From contig NZ_LZSE01000065.1 of NCBI RefSeq assembly GCF_001665295.1, forward strand, positions 1 to 42,722: a stretch of 42,722 nt of DNA, given 5' to 3'. The DNA is from Mycobacterium sp. 1554424.7 (GTDB taxonomy: Bacteria; Actinomycetota; Actinomycetes; Mycobacteriales; Mycobacteriaceae). Numbering within the stretch: the first letter of the stretch is position 1; each line of letters opens with the position of its first letter. Below are positions 15,989-26,587 of this stretch, in pieces. The position numbers and the translations under genes were made by a program. The notes under the pieces were generated by a model that was given only the letters and a program-made list of their open reading frames with translations, was not told the origin of the DNA and ran no database searches.

Positions 15989-18070
15989 CTAGTGGTGGTG
16001 GCCGCCTCCGCCTGAGCTGCCGCCGCCGATCGAGCTGCCGCCGCCGATGGAGCCGCCGCCCAGCGAGCTGCCGCCGCCGATCGAGCTGCCGCCGCCGATC
16101 GAGCTGCCGCCGCCGACAGGGCCGCCGCCACCAAGGGTGCTGCCGCCGCCGACGGGGCCGCCGCCACCGAGGGAGCTGCCGCCGCCGACGGGGCCGCCGC
16201 CACCAACGGAGCTGCCGCCACCGCCGACCGGGCCGCCGCCACCAAGGGTGCTGCCGCCGCCCACCGGGCTGCCGCCACCGCCGACCGGGCCACTGCTGCC
16301 CGGGCTGCCGCCCCCGGCGACCGGTCCGCCGCCAGGGGGAGTGCCACCGCCGACCGTTCCGCCGCTCTCGGGGGGCGCGCCGCCCGGTGTCCCGTGGCCC
16401 GGGGCCGGTCCGGTCGCGGGTCCGCCTTCGGGTGGCGTGTCGCCGGGGTTCCCGTGGCTCGGTCCGGTAACGGGCCAGCCGCTTTCGGGTGGCGTGTCGC
16501 CGGGGGTGCCGGGACCGGTAGCGGGGCCGCCGGCTTCCGGAGGTTCGCCGCCGGGGTTCCCGTGGCCCGGGCCCGGTCCGTTGACGGGCCCGCCGCCGCT
16601 CGGATTAGTCGGAGGCCTACCCTCCGTGCCACCTTGACCGGTCCCCGGTCCCTGCGCGGGCGGCGTTTGGTGGGGTGGCGGCGAGTGCGGCGGAGGCACG
16701 TGGACCGGCGGTGGCTCGGCGGGCGGCGACGGGTGCGGCGGTGCCTGGATCACGGGTGGGCTCGCCGGCGGGTCGGAGAACCAAACCGGCGGAACGGGGC
16801 GCGGCGCTATCGGCGGGACCACGACAACGGGAATCGGCACGGCCGGAACCGGCGCCTCCGGAACGGGAGCCGCTGGGATCGGGGCCGGCGGAACCGGGGC
16901 CGCGGGCGGTGGGGCCGCCGGGACCGCGGCCGCCGGGATGGGAGCTGCCGGCGGCGCACCCGCGGGCGGGCTCAACGGCTTGGGTGCCTCCGCCTTGGTG
17001 GCCGCCACTTGCCAAGGCGCGGGCGCGAATACATGCTCGGCCGGGGCAAGGAGATTTTGCAGCGGCGCGGGCAGCATTCCGACCGTCGTGTGGACGCCGA
17101 CCGACAGCGCTATTTCCAGGGCCATCGCCGCGCTGATCGCGGCGACCGCCACCACGCTGCCGACCAGCAGGCCCGGCCTGGAACGGGGCTCGGTGTCATC
17201 CTGATCGCCGGCGGCCATGACGACGGTCGGAGCGCTCGCCTCGTCGTCTTCGACTGCGCTATAAGCGAATTCGTCGTCGCCCGGCTCCGCATCGGAGACG
17301 CGCAGATATTCGGGCAGGGTGCTTGAGTCGAGCGCGCCGGTGCCGGGATCTTGCGCGTAGGCCAGCGCGGCGGTTGACGACGCAAACAACGGCGCGTTCG
17401 CGGACGCCAGGGCCGCCCCGCGGGCCAGCGCCGTCTCCGGCTCTTCGGGCGTACTGACGCTGAGCGGCGTCGCCTCTTCCAGCCACGGCTTGATTGGGGC
17501 GACATCGACATTGGAGCCGACCACGAATAGGCCGTTTGGGCCGTCTGGGAGCTCGACAAGCCCGGCGACCATCTCCATCAGCTTCGCGGTTGCGCATTCT
17601 CCGGACGCGTCATCCAACCGTTCTTTGTGGACATCGGCGACGGACCCGTCGGCGGTCTCGACGATGGCCAAAGTCGCTGTGTCGGGCTCCACGAAAAGCA
17701 CCGCGGTGCGCTCGTAACCCATTGCGCCACCGACGGATTGGGTCAACGATGCCGCGGCCAGAAACGTCGAGACCAGCATGACGTTCTCGAGCTTGTGGGC
17801 GGCCAGCGCGTCGCGCACCGCCCTCGCTTCGAGCTGGTCGGTGCAGGCCACGCCCACGGCGGACAGTTCGATGCCGGCACCGACCGCGTCCTCGTGGGTG
17901 CCCAGAATGGCGGCGATCGCCCGATCGGACGCGCTGACGGTGGGCGAATCGTCGGCGGCGGTGACGGCGAACTCTTTCTCGTCTACCGTTGCGCCATCGG
18001 CGTTTTCGCCTTGTAGCAGCACCATGCGAACCGAGTCTGGCGCCAGCGAGACTCCGAGCACGATTTCCAC
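15989..18070 (-). CDS. DUF7159 membrane protein with long Pro- and Gly/Ser-rich tail
   Basis: From GTG 18070 (GGGAGG seven bases upstream; VEIVLGVSLAP as in the paralogues) the protein has about 693 residues. Residues ~1-230 are the DUF7159 domain: VEIVLGVSLAP, TDQLEARAVRDALAAHKLEN, ERTAVLFVEPDTATLAIVET, GLFVVGSNVDVAPIKP, EEPETALARGAALASA. A membrane helix follows (LLVGSVVAVAAISAAMALEI) after an Arg-containing segment, so the domain is cytoplasmic and the tail outside. The tail is Pro/Ala/Val-rich, then Gly/Pro-rich, then (GGGSSxGGGGPV)-type repeats ending in HHH. Role unknown; I infer an Hsp70/actin-like fold (see findings). It is divergent from mtnA. Confidence 0.85.
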   Translation of the reverse strand: MEIVLGVSLAPDSVRMVLLQGENADGATVDEKEFAVTAADDSPTVSASDRAIAAILGTHEDAVGAGIELSAVGVACTDQLEARAVRDALAAHKLENVMLVSTFLAAASLTQSVGGAMGYERTAVLFVEPDTATLAIVETADGSVADVHKERLDDASGECATAKLMEMVAGLVELPDGPNGLFVVGSNVDVAPIKPWLEEATPLSVSTPEEPETALARGAALASANAPLFASSTAALAYAQDPGTGALDSSTLPEYLRVSDAEPGDDEFAYSAVEDDEASAPTVVMAAGDQDDTEPRSRPGLLVGSVVAVAAISAAMALEIALSVGVHTTVGMLPAPLQNLLAPAEHVFAPAPWQVAATKAEAPKPLSPPAGAPPAAPIPAAAVPAAPPPAAPVPPAPIPAAPVPEAPVPAVPIPVVVVPPIAPRPVPPVWFSDPPASPPVIQAPPHPSPPAEPPPVHVPPPHSPPPHQTPPAQGPGTGQGGTEGRPPTNPSGGGPVNGPGPGHGNPGGEPPEAGGPATGPGTPGDTPPESGWPVTGPSHGNPGDTPPEGGPATGPAPGHGTPGGAPPESGGTVGGGTPPGGGPVAGGGSPGSSGPVGGGGSPVGGGSTLGGGGPVGGGGSSVGGGGPVGGGSSLGGGGPVGGGSTLGGGGPVGGGSSIGGGSSIGGGSSLGGGSIGGGSSIGGGSSGGGGHHH

Positions 18071-18225
18071 GACGCGCCTCCCAGCATCTTGGCGGCCGGT
18101 CACCGGTGGGCGGAGGAGAGACCACACGGACCGCTGACCGATCGTCGCTCGGAAAGCTGTATCGAAATCCAGGCGAAGCTGTGTAGGGCTTAAGAACCTC
18201 CAGCTCGGCGGGCTAGGGTCGGCTC

Positions 18226-19194
18226 GTGCGCAGGACCATCGACTGGGACGGCGACGCGGTCAGCATCATCGACCAGACCGCGTTGCCGGCCGACTATCGC
18301 GAGCTCACCCTGCGCACCGTCGATGAGCTGATCGACGCGATCCGCCGCCTGGCCGTGCGCGGCGCCCCCGCGCTGGGCGCGGCGGGCGCGCTCGGCGTCG
18401 TTCTCGCGGTCCGCGAGGGAGGCGACGTGCGGGCGTCGGCCGAACGAGTCGCCAAGGCACGACCGACGGCCGTCAACCTCAGCTGGGGAGTCGGCCGCGC
18501 TCTCGACAAGCTCGAGGAGGGCGCCGACGCCGTGCTCGCCGAGGCGCTGGCGATCCTCGACGAGGACGAGCGCCTCAATCGCGCCGCATCGGCCCACGCC
18601 GCCGAAATCGTCCTGGAATTGTGCGATCGCCGCCCGCTGCGCCTGCTCAGCCACTGCAACGCCGGTCACCTCGCGACCGTGGCCTGGGGCAGCGCGCTCG
18701 GCGTCGTCTGGCACCTGCATGAGCGCGGGCTGGTCGAGTCGGTGCTGGTCGACGAGACGCGCCCGCTGCTGCAGGGCGCCCGGCTCACGGCGTGGGAGCT
18801 GGCGCAGGCCGGCGTGCCCTACCGGGTGCAACCGGACGGCGCCGCCGCGGCGGCGATGGCGCGCGGCCTCGTCGACTGCGTGCTCGTCGGCGCCGATCGG
18901 ATCGCGGCCAACGGCGACGTCGCCAACAAGATCGGCACCTACGGGCTGGCCATCGCGGCGCGGCATCACGACGTGCCGCTCGTCGTGGTCGCGCCGTCGT
19001 CCACCATCGACGCGTCGCTGCCCACCGGCGCCGAGATCGCCATCGAGGAACGCGCGCCCGACGAACTCCGGACGTTCGCCGGCACCCCCATCGCCCCGCC
19101 GGACGCCGGCGTCTACAACCCGGCCTTCGACGTGACGCCGGCCGAGCTCATCACCGCGGTCGTCACCGAGCGGGGCCGCTATCGGCCGTCGTGA
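18226..19194 (+). CDS. mtnA: S-methyl-5-thioribose-1-phosphate isomerase
   Basis: A 322-residue enzyme from GTG 18226 that converts 5-methylthioribose-1-phosphate to methylthioribulose-1-phosphate in methionine salvage. Motifs: RRLAVRGAPALGAAGALG, LLSHCNAGHLAT with the catalytic Cys (C144), VDETRPLLQGARLTAWEL, VGADRIAANGDVANKIGTYG with the catalytic Asp (D224), and APSSTID. Length is normal for the family. No other salvage gene (mtnB/C/D) is nearby; the neighbours are a DUF7159 gene and an MFS transporter. The stop lies inside the 3' end of the convergent MFS gene (32-bp overlap). Confidence 0.93.
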   Translation: MRRTIDWDGDAVSIIDQTALPADYRELTLRTVDELIDAIRRLAVRGAPALGAAGALGVVLAVREGGDVRASAERVAKARPTAVNLSWGVGRALDKLEEGADAVLAEALAILDEDERLNRAASAHAAEIVLELCDRRPLRLLSHCNAGHLATVAWGSALGVVWHLHERGLVESVLVDETRPLLQGARLTAWELAQAGVPYRVQPDGAAAAAMARGLVDCVLVGADRIAANGDVANKIGTYGLAIAARHHDVPLVVVAPSSTIDASLPTGAEIAIEERAPDELRTFAGTPIAPPDAGVYNPAFDVTPAELITAVVTERGRYRPS

Positions 19195-20590
19195 CGCTGG
19201 GCCGCGGTTTCAGGATCAGGCTCGCCACGACGGCGACGGCGCCGATGGCGACGCAGAGCCACAACCCGGAGTGATAGCTGGCCGCGGTGCCCGCCCCGAC
19301 AACCGTTCCGGCCCAAGCGAACCCGAGCGAGCCGCCGATGCCGTAGGAGGCATTGGCGATCCCGGGCAGCGATCCCGGCTCGTCCGCGGGCGCCTGCAAG
19401 ACGCCCAGCGCGCTCATCGGGGTCAGCGCGATGGCCAGCGCTATTCCGAACAAAACCATCAGGACAATGACGATCGTCTTGTCGAGGGCGAATACCGCGA
19501 GCAGCGCGGTGACGCCCACCGCGGCGACCAGGCCCGCCCGCAGCATCGTCACGAAGCCGATCTTGGCGGCGAGCCGCCCGACCAGTGGAGCCGCGACCAG
19601 CGACGCCAGCGAGCCGGGGGTGATGAACAGCACCGCCGTCGCCGTCCCACTGGCGGCGAAGCCGACGCGGTCGTTCTGGGCGATGGACGGGACGATGTAG
19701 CTCAGCACCACCATGAACGACGCGAAGACCAGGATGGTCACGGCGAGCAGCGGCCATGCGTAACGCGACGCCATCTGATCGATGTGGATCAGTGGTGTCG
19801 CGACGCGTCTTTCGACCGCGACGAGGCCGACGAAGGCCGCGACGGCCGTCGCGATACACACGACCATGAGCGGCGAGACCCAGCCCGCGTGATCTCCGTT
19901 GGAGACGTAAAGATTGAGGCCGGCGACCGCGACCGCGATCAGGACGGCTCCGGCCCAGTCCATCCGGCCCGGGCTCGTGCGACCGCGCTCGTCGGCGGGA
20001 ACCGCCAGCCAGACCAACGCGAACGCTCCGATGCCGACCACGAGGGTCAAGACGAAGATCGAGCGAAATCCGAAGCGGTCGACCATCACCCCGGCGAGCA
20101 GCGCGTCCACGCCGCCCACCCCGGCGTTGATCGCGGAAATGACGCCGCAGCACAGCCCGAATGCGGGGCCGCTGAGGCGTTCCCGCAAGATCAGGAAGGC
20201 CAGCCCGTAGGTGATGTTGGCGCTGCCCTGCATGACCCGGCCCGCCATCACCACCAGCAGCGACGTGCCCACGACGCACAGCAGCGTCCCGATGCACACC
20301 AGCGCCAGGATGCCGACCAGGACGCGCTTGCGGCCGATGAAGTCGCTCCACCGGATCAGCACCACGTTGGCGATCGCCCCGGCGAGATAGAAGTAGGCGG
20401 ACATCGACGCGTACGCGTTCGGGCCGAGGTGGGTGTTGATGTCGCGGAACGCCGGGCCGAGCATGGTGGCGTTGAGCATGAACGACATCACCGACAGCGC
20501 CAGCGCGGCCACCATGAAGACGGTCCGGCTCCGCGACAACGGGCTGACGCCATCGTCTTTCGCCGTCGTCGCCACCGTACCTTCCACCAT
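19163..20590 (-). CDS. MFS transporter
   Basis: A 475-residue polytopic protein. Motif A is IRWSDFIGRKRVLVG after helix 2; helix 1 is VFMVAALALSVMSFMLNATM. The long helix set (12-14 spans) and the central loop VPADERGRTSPG resemble drug:H+ antiporters of the DHA2 group. I start at ATG 20590; GTG 20599 is possible and overlaps the upstream stop as GTGA, which would couple translation to the preceding MFS gene. The two MFS genes form an operon. Substrate unknown. Confidence 0.85.
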   Translation of the reverse strand: MVEGTVATTAKDDGVSPLSRSRTVFMVAALALSVMSFMLNATMLGPAFRDINTHLGPNAYASMSAYFYLAGAIANVVLIRWSDFIGRKRVLVGILALVCIGTLLCVVGTSLLVVMAGRVMQGSANITYGLAFLILRERLSGPAFGLCCGVISAINAGVGGVDALLAGVMVDRFGFRSIFVLTLVVGIGAFALVWLAVPADERGRTSPGRMDWAGAVLIAVAVAGLNLYVSNGDHAGWVSPLMVVCIATAVAAFVGLVAVERRVATPLIHIDQMASRYAWPLLAVTILVFASFMVVLSYIVPSIAQNDRVGFAASGTATAVLFITPGSLASLVAAPLVGRLAAKIGFVTMLRAGLVAAVGVTALLAVFALDKTIVIVLMVLFGIALAIALTPMSALGVLQAPADEPGSLPGIANASYGIGGSLGFAWAGTVVGAGTAASYHSGLWLCVAIGAVAVVASLILKPRPSVTTADSGPAR

Positions 20591-20595
20591 CGCGA

Positions 20596-22113
20596 TCACG
20601 CCTCTCTCAAGAGCTGTTCTTGGGCAGCGGCTTTCGGGCTCGCCGAGCGGGTCTTGGTGCGGGCGAAGCTGAGCACGGCCAAGCCCGCGGGGAGCAGCAG
20701 GGCGGCGCCCGCTGCCAGGATGGCCTTGATGCCGTGGCCGGTGCTGAGGCCGTGGTGTTGCAAGACCTCCAGCACACTGCTCGACACGGCGACCCCGACG
20801 CCGGCGAGCGTCACCAGGGACGTCAACGTGACGCCGGCGGCTTCGCCGGCCCGCTCGGGTGCCACGACCGCCTGGGTGGCCACCGTGGTGAACGCGTAGA
20901 CCAGGCCCATGGTGAAACCACACGCGGTGAGCGCGGCGAGATACACCGCGAAGTCATCGGAGGCGGCCAGGGCCGCCAGCGACACCGCGGCCGCGATGCA
21001 GCCGATGCCCATCACCGCGAAGGGCGCGTTGCGCGACGCCAGGCGTCCGGAGATCGGGCCGCCGAGCGCCGCGCCCGCGGACGGGCCGAGGAAGGCCAGC
21101 CCCGCCGCCAGCGGGTCGAGTCCGCGCACCTGCTGCAGGTTCACCGTGCACATGAACACCGTCACCACGTACGCGATGTTGGCCACCGTTCCGGCGACCA
21201 CCAGGACGGTGAAGCGCGGGTTGCGCAGCAGCGACAGGTCGATCAGGGGGAAGCGCACTCGCGTCTCGACGGCGACGAACGCGCCGAGCAGGGCAACGGA
21301 GGCGACGAACACGCCGACGACGGATGGCGACAGCCAGCCCCAGGTCGGCGCCCGGTCGAAGGCGAACGTGAACAGCCCGATGCCCGCGGTGATCAGCGCC
21401 AGGCCCCGGATGTCCACGCGCCGCGGCACGGTCTCGTCGGACGTCTCCGGGATGGCCCGCACGCCGATGAGGATCGCGATCGCCGACAGCGGCACCAGCA
21501 TCCAGAACACCGAGCGCCAGCCCAGCGTCTGGGTCAGCAGCCCGCCCACCAGCGGACCGGCCGCATTACCCAACCCGGCGATGCCGTAGGCCAATCCGAT
21601 TGCGCGGCCGGACTTTTCAGCGGGCAGGGTGTTCGTCAGGACGCTCACCGACACCGGAAAGATGAGGGCGGCTCCCAGCCCCTGTACCGCGCGGAAGGCG
21701 ATGACCACCGCCGCCGACGGCGCGATGGCGCAAAACACCGACGCGATTCCGAACAGCGCGATCCCGATCAGCAGCGTGCGGCGGCGTCCGAAGATGTCCC
21801 CGATGCGGCCCGCGGGTGCCATGAAGGCGCCCAGGGTCAGCATGTAGACGCTGATCACCCACTGCAGATCCGTCGTGGTGCTGCCGAGGTCCGACGCCAT
21901 CCGCGGCAGCGCGAGGTTCATCGCGAAGTAATCGATCTGCACGCAGAACAGGGCAGTCGAGATCGCCGCGATGATCCAGCGCGGGTGCGGCCGCGGGCCC
22001 TCGGAGTTCACGGCTTGACGATACGACTGTATGGCCCCGAAATGGCGGCTTTCGGAGGACTCCGGGCGGTTTTTCGTCGGTCGCAGCGTTCGACCGCGTT
22101 CTGAAGCGTTCAT
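20596..22113 (-). CDS. MFS drug-efflux-type transporter (DHA2/EmrB-like)
   Basis: A 505-residue, probably 14-helix transporter. Key motifs are LDLQWVISVYMLTLGAF-type helix 2 (here TDLQWVISVYML), motif A GRIGDIFGRRRTLLIG, and motif C-like GIAGLGNAAGPLVGGLL in helix 5, typical of proton-driven multidrug exporters. The first ~40 residues are polar and may be an over-extended start; GTG at about 22011 is an alternative. It is followed within 6 bp by a second MFS gene and preceded 88 bp upstream, on the same strand, by a LysR regulator that may control both. Substrate unknown. Confidence 0.87.
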   Translation of the reverse strand: MNASERGRTLRPTKNRPESSESRHFGAIQSYRQAVNSEGPRPHPRWIIAAISTALFCVQIDYFAMNLALPRMASDLGSTTTDLQWVISVYMLTLGAFMAPAGRIGDIFGRRRTLLIGIALFGIASVFCAIAPSAAVVIAFRAVQGLGAALIFPVSVSVLTNTLPAEKSGRAIGLAYGIAGLGNAAGPLVGGLLTQTLGWRSVFWMLVPLSAIAILIGVRAIPETSDETVPRRVDIRGLALITAGIGLFTFAFDRAPTWGWLSPSVVGVFVASVALLGAFVAVETRVRFPLIDLSLLRNPRFTVLVVAGTVANIAYVVTVFMCTVNLQQVRGLDPLAAGLAFLGPSAGAALGGPISGRLASRNAPFAVMGIGCIAAAVSLAALAASDDFAVYLAALTACGFTMGLVYAFTTVATQAVVAPERAGEAAGVTLTSLVTLAGVGVAVSSSVLEVLQHHGLSTGHGIKAILAAGAALLLPAGLAVLSFARTKTRSASPKAAAQEQLLREA

Positions 22114-22201
22114 GGCGTCGATGGTTCATCCGCTCAGGGCGTCGCAGTAGCCACCGTTTTGTTGCCGGGATACAAGCGGGCCCTGTATCGGTGGTCCGCG
22201 G

Positions 22202-23179
22202 TCAGCGACCGGGCGCGATGTGGTTGAGCAAGTCCCGCGCCGCCCCCGCGGGCGGGGTGCGGGCGCCCAACCAGATCGCCCGCAAATCGCGGCGCAGGTC
22301 CAGACCCGCGACCGGGATCGCGCGCAGGCGCCCATGGCTGAGGTCATCGCTGACGGCCAGCCGGCTCATCACCGCTGGGCCGGCACCGGCCAGGACGGCG
22401 GCGCGAACCGCCGCGGCGGAAGCCAATTCGAGCGGATGAGCGGCGGGCGCCGGCCCGTCGCCGTCGTCGTTGTCGGTGGGCTCGCCGGCGGCGCCCAGCA
22501 GGAGCTGCCACCCCGACCTGCGCGAGACCAACGGCGTTTGGCGAAGCTCCTCGACCGTGATCGGGGCCGACCGCCGCACCCATTTGTGATCGGGCGGCAC
22601 GACGACGATCAGCTCATCGCGCCCGATCACGCGGCTGCGCAGCCCGTGCAGGGTGCCGCGAATCTCGATGAAGCCGAGTTCGGCCTCGCCGTTGCGCACC
22701 GCGGCGATCGCCCCGGTGCTGTCGGTGGCTTCGAAGCTGACCTCCGGCGCGACGGCGCCGTGTCGCACAGCCGCCGCCTGCAGGGACACCAGCCAGCGCG
22801 GCATCAACTGCTCGGCCACCGTCTGGCTGGCGACGACCTTGAGCCGGCTGCGTCGCTCAGCGCGCAAGGACGCCAACCCGGCATCGACGCGCCGCGCGAC
22901 GTCGAGCACCTGCTCGGCCCAGTCGGCGACCACCTCGCCCGCCGGGGTCAGCTGGGTGCCCCGCGTCGTGCGCGTCACCAGGCGCACGCCGACCTGGGAT
23001 TCGATCGACGTCAGCCGCGCCGAGACGGCCTGTTGGCTGGTTCCGACTTCGCGGCTGGCCGCGTTCAAACTGCCCGCCTTGGCGATCGCCGACAACAGCT
23101 CGAGCGCGGAGAGTTCGGGCATCCGTGTGCTTAACGCCACGCCTGATGGTAGCGCCGCGTGGCGCGATGCCCGGGTCAA
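22202..23179 (-). CDS. LysR-family transcriptional regulator
   Basis: A 325-residue regulator. The N-terminal HTH is in LSALELLSAIAKAGSLNAAS, REVGTSQQAVSARLTSIESQ and VGVRLVTRTTRGTQLTPAG; the C-terminal periplasmic-binding-like effector domain starts near RRSRLKVVASQTVAEQLMP. The extended N-terminus (TRASRHAALPSG) suggests the real start may be GTG near 23131 (ALSTRMPELS). It lies upstream of the two MFS genes on the same strand and is the obvious candidate regulator of them. Effector unknown. Confidence 0.88.
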   Translation of the reverse strand: MTRASRHAALPSGVALSTRMPELSALELLSAIAKAGSLNAASREVGTSQQAVSARLTSIESQVGVRLVTRTTRGTQLTPAGEVVADWAEQVLDVARRVDAGLASLRAERRSRLKVVASQTVAEQLMPRWLVSLQAAAVRHGAVAPEVSFEATDSTGAIAAVRNGEAELGFIEIRGTLHGLRSRVIGRDELIVVVPPDHKWVRRSAPITVEELRQTPLVSRRSGWQLLLGAAGEPTDNDDGDGPAPAAHPLELASAAAVRAAVLAGAGPAVMSRLAVSDDLSHGRLRAIPVAGLDLRRDLRAIWLGARTPPAGAARDLLNHIAPGR

Positions 23180-23290
23180 AACGCCAGGCTGAAGTGGGGC
23201 AGCCGCCCGCGGGCGTTACAAGACGCGCTTGTAAGCCTGCAAGAGCACGACGGCTACTGCGGCGCCGTCGCCGAATGAACGATCGATGAC

Positions 23291-23599
23291 ATGAACACTT
23301 CAACGAACACAATCCAGACCCGTGCCACCGCAAGGGTCACCGCACGCACCGCCGCGAGCGGATTCCGGCGCCGCAGCATGGCCGGCGCCCTGCTGATCGG
23401 GACGCTCATCGCGACCGCGGTCGGTTTCGCCTCGCCGAGCCACGCCGACGACGTCACACCGACGCCGAACATCGACGCCACGGCCACGGTGCCGGCGCTC
23501 GTCGCGCCCTGGCTCCCGCCTCTCGACGGATACGCCGGCAGCTGGCGCATTCACTGCGGCTTCCCCGGCTGGCAGGGCCCCTTCCGGTGCTGGTACTGA
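23291..23599 (+). CDS. Small secreted protein with C-terminal Cys pair
   Basis: A 102-residue protein with an Arg-rich n-region (ARVTARTAASGFRRRSMAG), hydrophobic core (ALLIGTLIATAVGFAS) and likely signal cleavage after SHA-DD. The mature ~50 residues are Pro-rich then aromatic, with two cysteines (IHCGFPGWQGPFRCWY) at the very C-terminus that can pair. No recognised family. A hairpin that may terminate transcription follows 25 bp after the stop. Confidence 0.65.
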   Translation: MNTSTNTIQTRATARVTARTAASGFRRRSMAGALLIGTLIATAVGFASPSHADDVTPTPNIDATATVPALVAPWLPPLDGYAGSWRIHCGFPGWQGPFRCWY

Positions 23600-23623
23600 G
23601 CAAAAGACAATCCGACAAAAGCT

Positions 23624-23646
23624 AGGGCGGCCCTAACGGTCGCCCT
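23624..23646. terminator. Hairpin between convergent genes
   Basis: AGGGCGGCC and GGTCGCCCT form a 9-bp stem with one G-U pair around a CTAAC loop. No strong T-run follows, as is common for mycobacterial intrinsic terminators. It lies between the stop of the small secreted gene (23599) and the stop of the convergent CoA-transferase gene (23724) and could serve both. Confidence 0.5.
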
Positions 23647-23723
23647 ACTCGTTTCTGGTGGATATCCTTGCGCGCCAAGGTGTCCCGGCGGCTAGGCGTG
23701 CGACATTGGGCTGTGACCCGGGA

Positions 23724-24965
<1,242 letters not shown>

Positions 24966-25048
24966 GATCTCCTGCTGCTCATCCATTTCAAGTCGTGCTG
25001 CGCAATCATAGGTTCGCATCGGAGCGCCCGACGCTTTGCGTACTCCAC

Positions 25049-25140
25049 CTATCGGTCGTGGTCGAGAACCGCGCGCGTGACCTCGCCCGGCATCAGGGCC
25101 GCGATCGCCTCCTCGATCCGGTCGATCGGCCAGGCCCCGC
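25049..25140 (-). pseudogene. C-terminal remnant of a zinc-type alcohol dehydrogenase
   Basis: A minus-strand frame ending at TAG 25049 encodes AWPIDRIEEAIAALMPGEV then TRAVLDHDR, the usual end of a medium-chain dehydrogenase (the helix plus VTRAVL strand). Upstream the similarity is lost and the frame has no matching Rossmann fold, so only about 30 residues survive. The rest of the 24966-25325 interval holds no gene I can support. Call based on end-of-family pattern only. Confidence 0.35.
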
Positions 25141-25325
25141 GCGACGGATGATCCCGGTCCGCGCGCGCCGCCGCGCTTCTCGGCAAGTCCTGCGACAACC
25201 TTGATGGGCGCAGTCGGAGGCGTACCGGACCCGCGGCAGCACGACCGACGGGAGTCGTTCGGGGTACGGGCGGGGTATGGGTCCCTAGGCATAGCGGTGT
25301 AGCGGCGGGACTGTCCTGGTCAGCA

Positions 25326-25370
25326 TGGAGCCGATGACGGGAATCGAACCCGCGTATTCAGCTTGGGAAG
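25326..25370 (-). repeat. attL: 45-bp copy of the tRNA-Gly 3' half
   Basis: Perfectly identical over 45 bp to 35141-35185, which is the 3' half (anticodon loop, T-arm, acceptor 3' strand and CCA) of the intact tRNA-Gly. After 25370 the sequence diverges and no 5' half of a tRNA follows, so this is not a functional tRNA. It marks the left attachment site of an element inserted in the tRNA gene. Confidence 0.92.
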
Positions 25371-25675
25371 TCGATTCGGGTCATCCAGGCATGTCTCTCT
25401 GCATTCGTAGTATGGGTCGACCTGCAAGAACCCGTCCATTGGCGTCCACACCTGTCCACATCTAACGGCCCGACTTGTGACAACGTGGTGATATCGGAAC
25501 AGACGTCTCACCTCTTCGTCCCGAACGACGTGACTTGAGCGTTGGCGGACCTTGCCCACCTTGGATGAGTCGGAGAGCAGTACACGAAGCCGTTGAAAGC
25601 GTCGCGACGGCTGAATGACATCGGTCGTTCTGCAGACCCTCTGCGGACTGTGTAGCTGTTGGCAGACTAGTCGTT
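25371..25675. other. Island left margin, no supported gene
   Basis: This 305-bp stretch between attL and the first island gene contains no reading frame with recognisable protein features. A long minus-strand frame crosses it, but it reads through the tRNA remnant and gives a low-complexity, Arg/Ser-rich translation. It may hold the promoter for the 25676 gene. Confidence 0.5.
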
Positions 25676-26527
25676 GTGGGCCGCGATGAGGCGAGCGTGC
25701 GAGGGGGACTCGACCCTCGCCCGGCCGCTGCTGCGATGCCAAACTGGGCTCAGTGGACGGCACCATGGGCGGGGGTGAGCGCGAAGCTGAGACATGCGTG
25801 GGATCATCTCCAAAAGCTTCGATCGTCCGTCGAGCAGTTCGTCCTCGAACCGCCACTCCGCGTCGACTCCGCGTCCGTTCCTGACCGGGGACCTAACTGG
25901 CTTCGTGTCGATCTCCTCGTTGACCATCCTGACGAGAGCCTGTCGCTGACTCTAGGCGACTTCCTGCACAACCTTCGTTGTGCGCTAGACCACAGCTTGA
26001 CGGTTCTTGATCCAAAAGGTGCGCGGCGTCTGACATTTCCGATCTACCCGACGGAGGCTGAGTTCGACCGGTGGGTGCAACGCCAATGGCGCTCGGCGGG
26101 TGGCAGTGAAGACGTTCAACGTGCTCTTCGCGAACACCAGCCTTTCGTCTCTGCGGACGGCCGCGATCCCGAAAATTACGCTCTACGCATTCTTGCGAGG
26201 CTCAACAACGCAGACAAGCACCGACTGCTGCATCTAATGCCGGTCAACCTTTCCGACAGGCGTCCGCGCACGCTGGAGGTTACTGCCACGACCGAAATCC
26301 TCAATGTTGAATGGGTGCTTCCAACTGGTCCTGCGGAAAATCGCCAGGCGGCGATCTTTGTGGAGCTTGATCGGCCGGCAGACGAGTGTGGGGTCGGCGT
26401 GAAGGGAACCATTCCCATTAGCGTTGCAATCGAGCGCTACGACGAGGCTGTTGGCCTCTGCTATGACTTGCACGACGCTGTAATGCAAACTTGTGGTGAC
26501 CTTAGGCAGCTTTCTGCACCGGGTTAA
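25676..26527 (+). CDS. Island protein with possible HEPN RNase motif
   Basis: A 283-residue frame from GTG 25676; ATG 25736 (PNWAQWTAPWAG) is a likely alternative start. The recognisable core is LTLGDFLHNLRCALDHSLTV, then FPIYPTEAEFDRW and ARLNNADKHRLLHLMPVNLS. It resembles a widespread set of uncharacterised bacterial proteins with LRxALDH and DKHR motifs. The R101-x4-H106 spacing equals the RX4-6H catalytic motif of HEPN ribonucleases, but I cannot confirm the fold. No signal or membrane helix. It converges on the Lamassu-like operon with 60 bp between ends, so it may be a separate toxin or accessory gene rather than part of that transcript. Confidence 0.65.
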   Translation: MGRDEASVRGGLDPRPAAAAMPNWAQWTAPWAGVSAKLRHAWDHLQKLRSSVEQFVLEPPLRVDSASVPDRGPNWLRVDLLVDHPDESLSLTLGDFLHNLRCALDHSLTVLDPKGARRLTFPIYPTEAEFDRWVQRQWRSAGGSEDVQRALREHQPFVSADGRDPENYALRILARLNNADKHRLLHLMPVNLSDRRPRTLEVTATTEILNVEWVLPTGPAENRQAAIFVELDRPADECGVGVKGTIPISVAIERYDEAVGLCYDLHDAVMQTCGDLRQLSAPG

Positions 26528-26587
26528 GTGCCGATTCGCAGTGATGTCTCTCTGCTGACAGATCAGTCATAGCGAGTCTGATCGAAA

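Noticed and set aside
25326-25370. tRNA-like sequence as a second tRNA gene
   Set aside because: No 5' half, so no acceptor or D-arm pairing; it is the displaced att copy.
25320-25856. Minus-strand frame starting the island
   Set aside because: It reads through the tRNA remnant and has no protein features.
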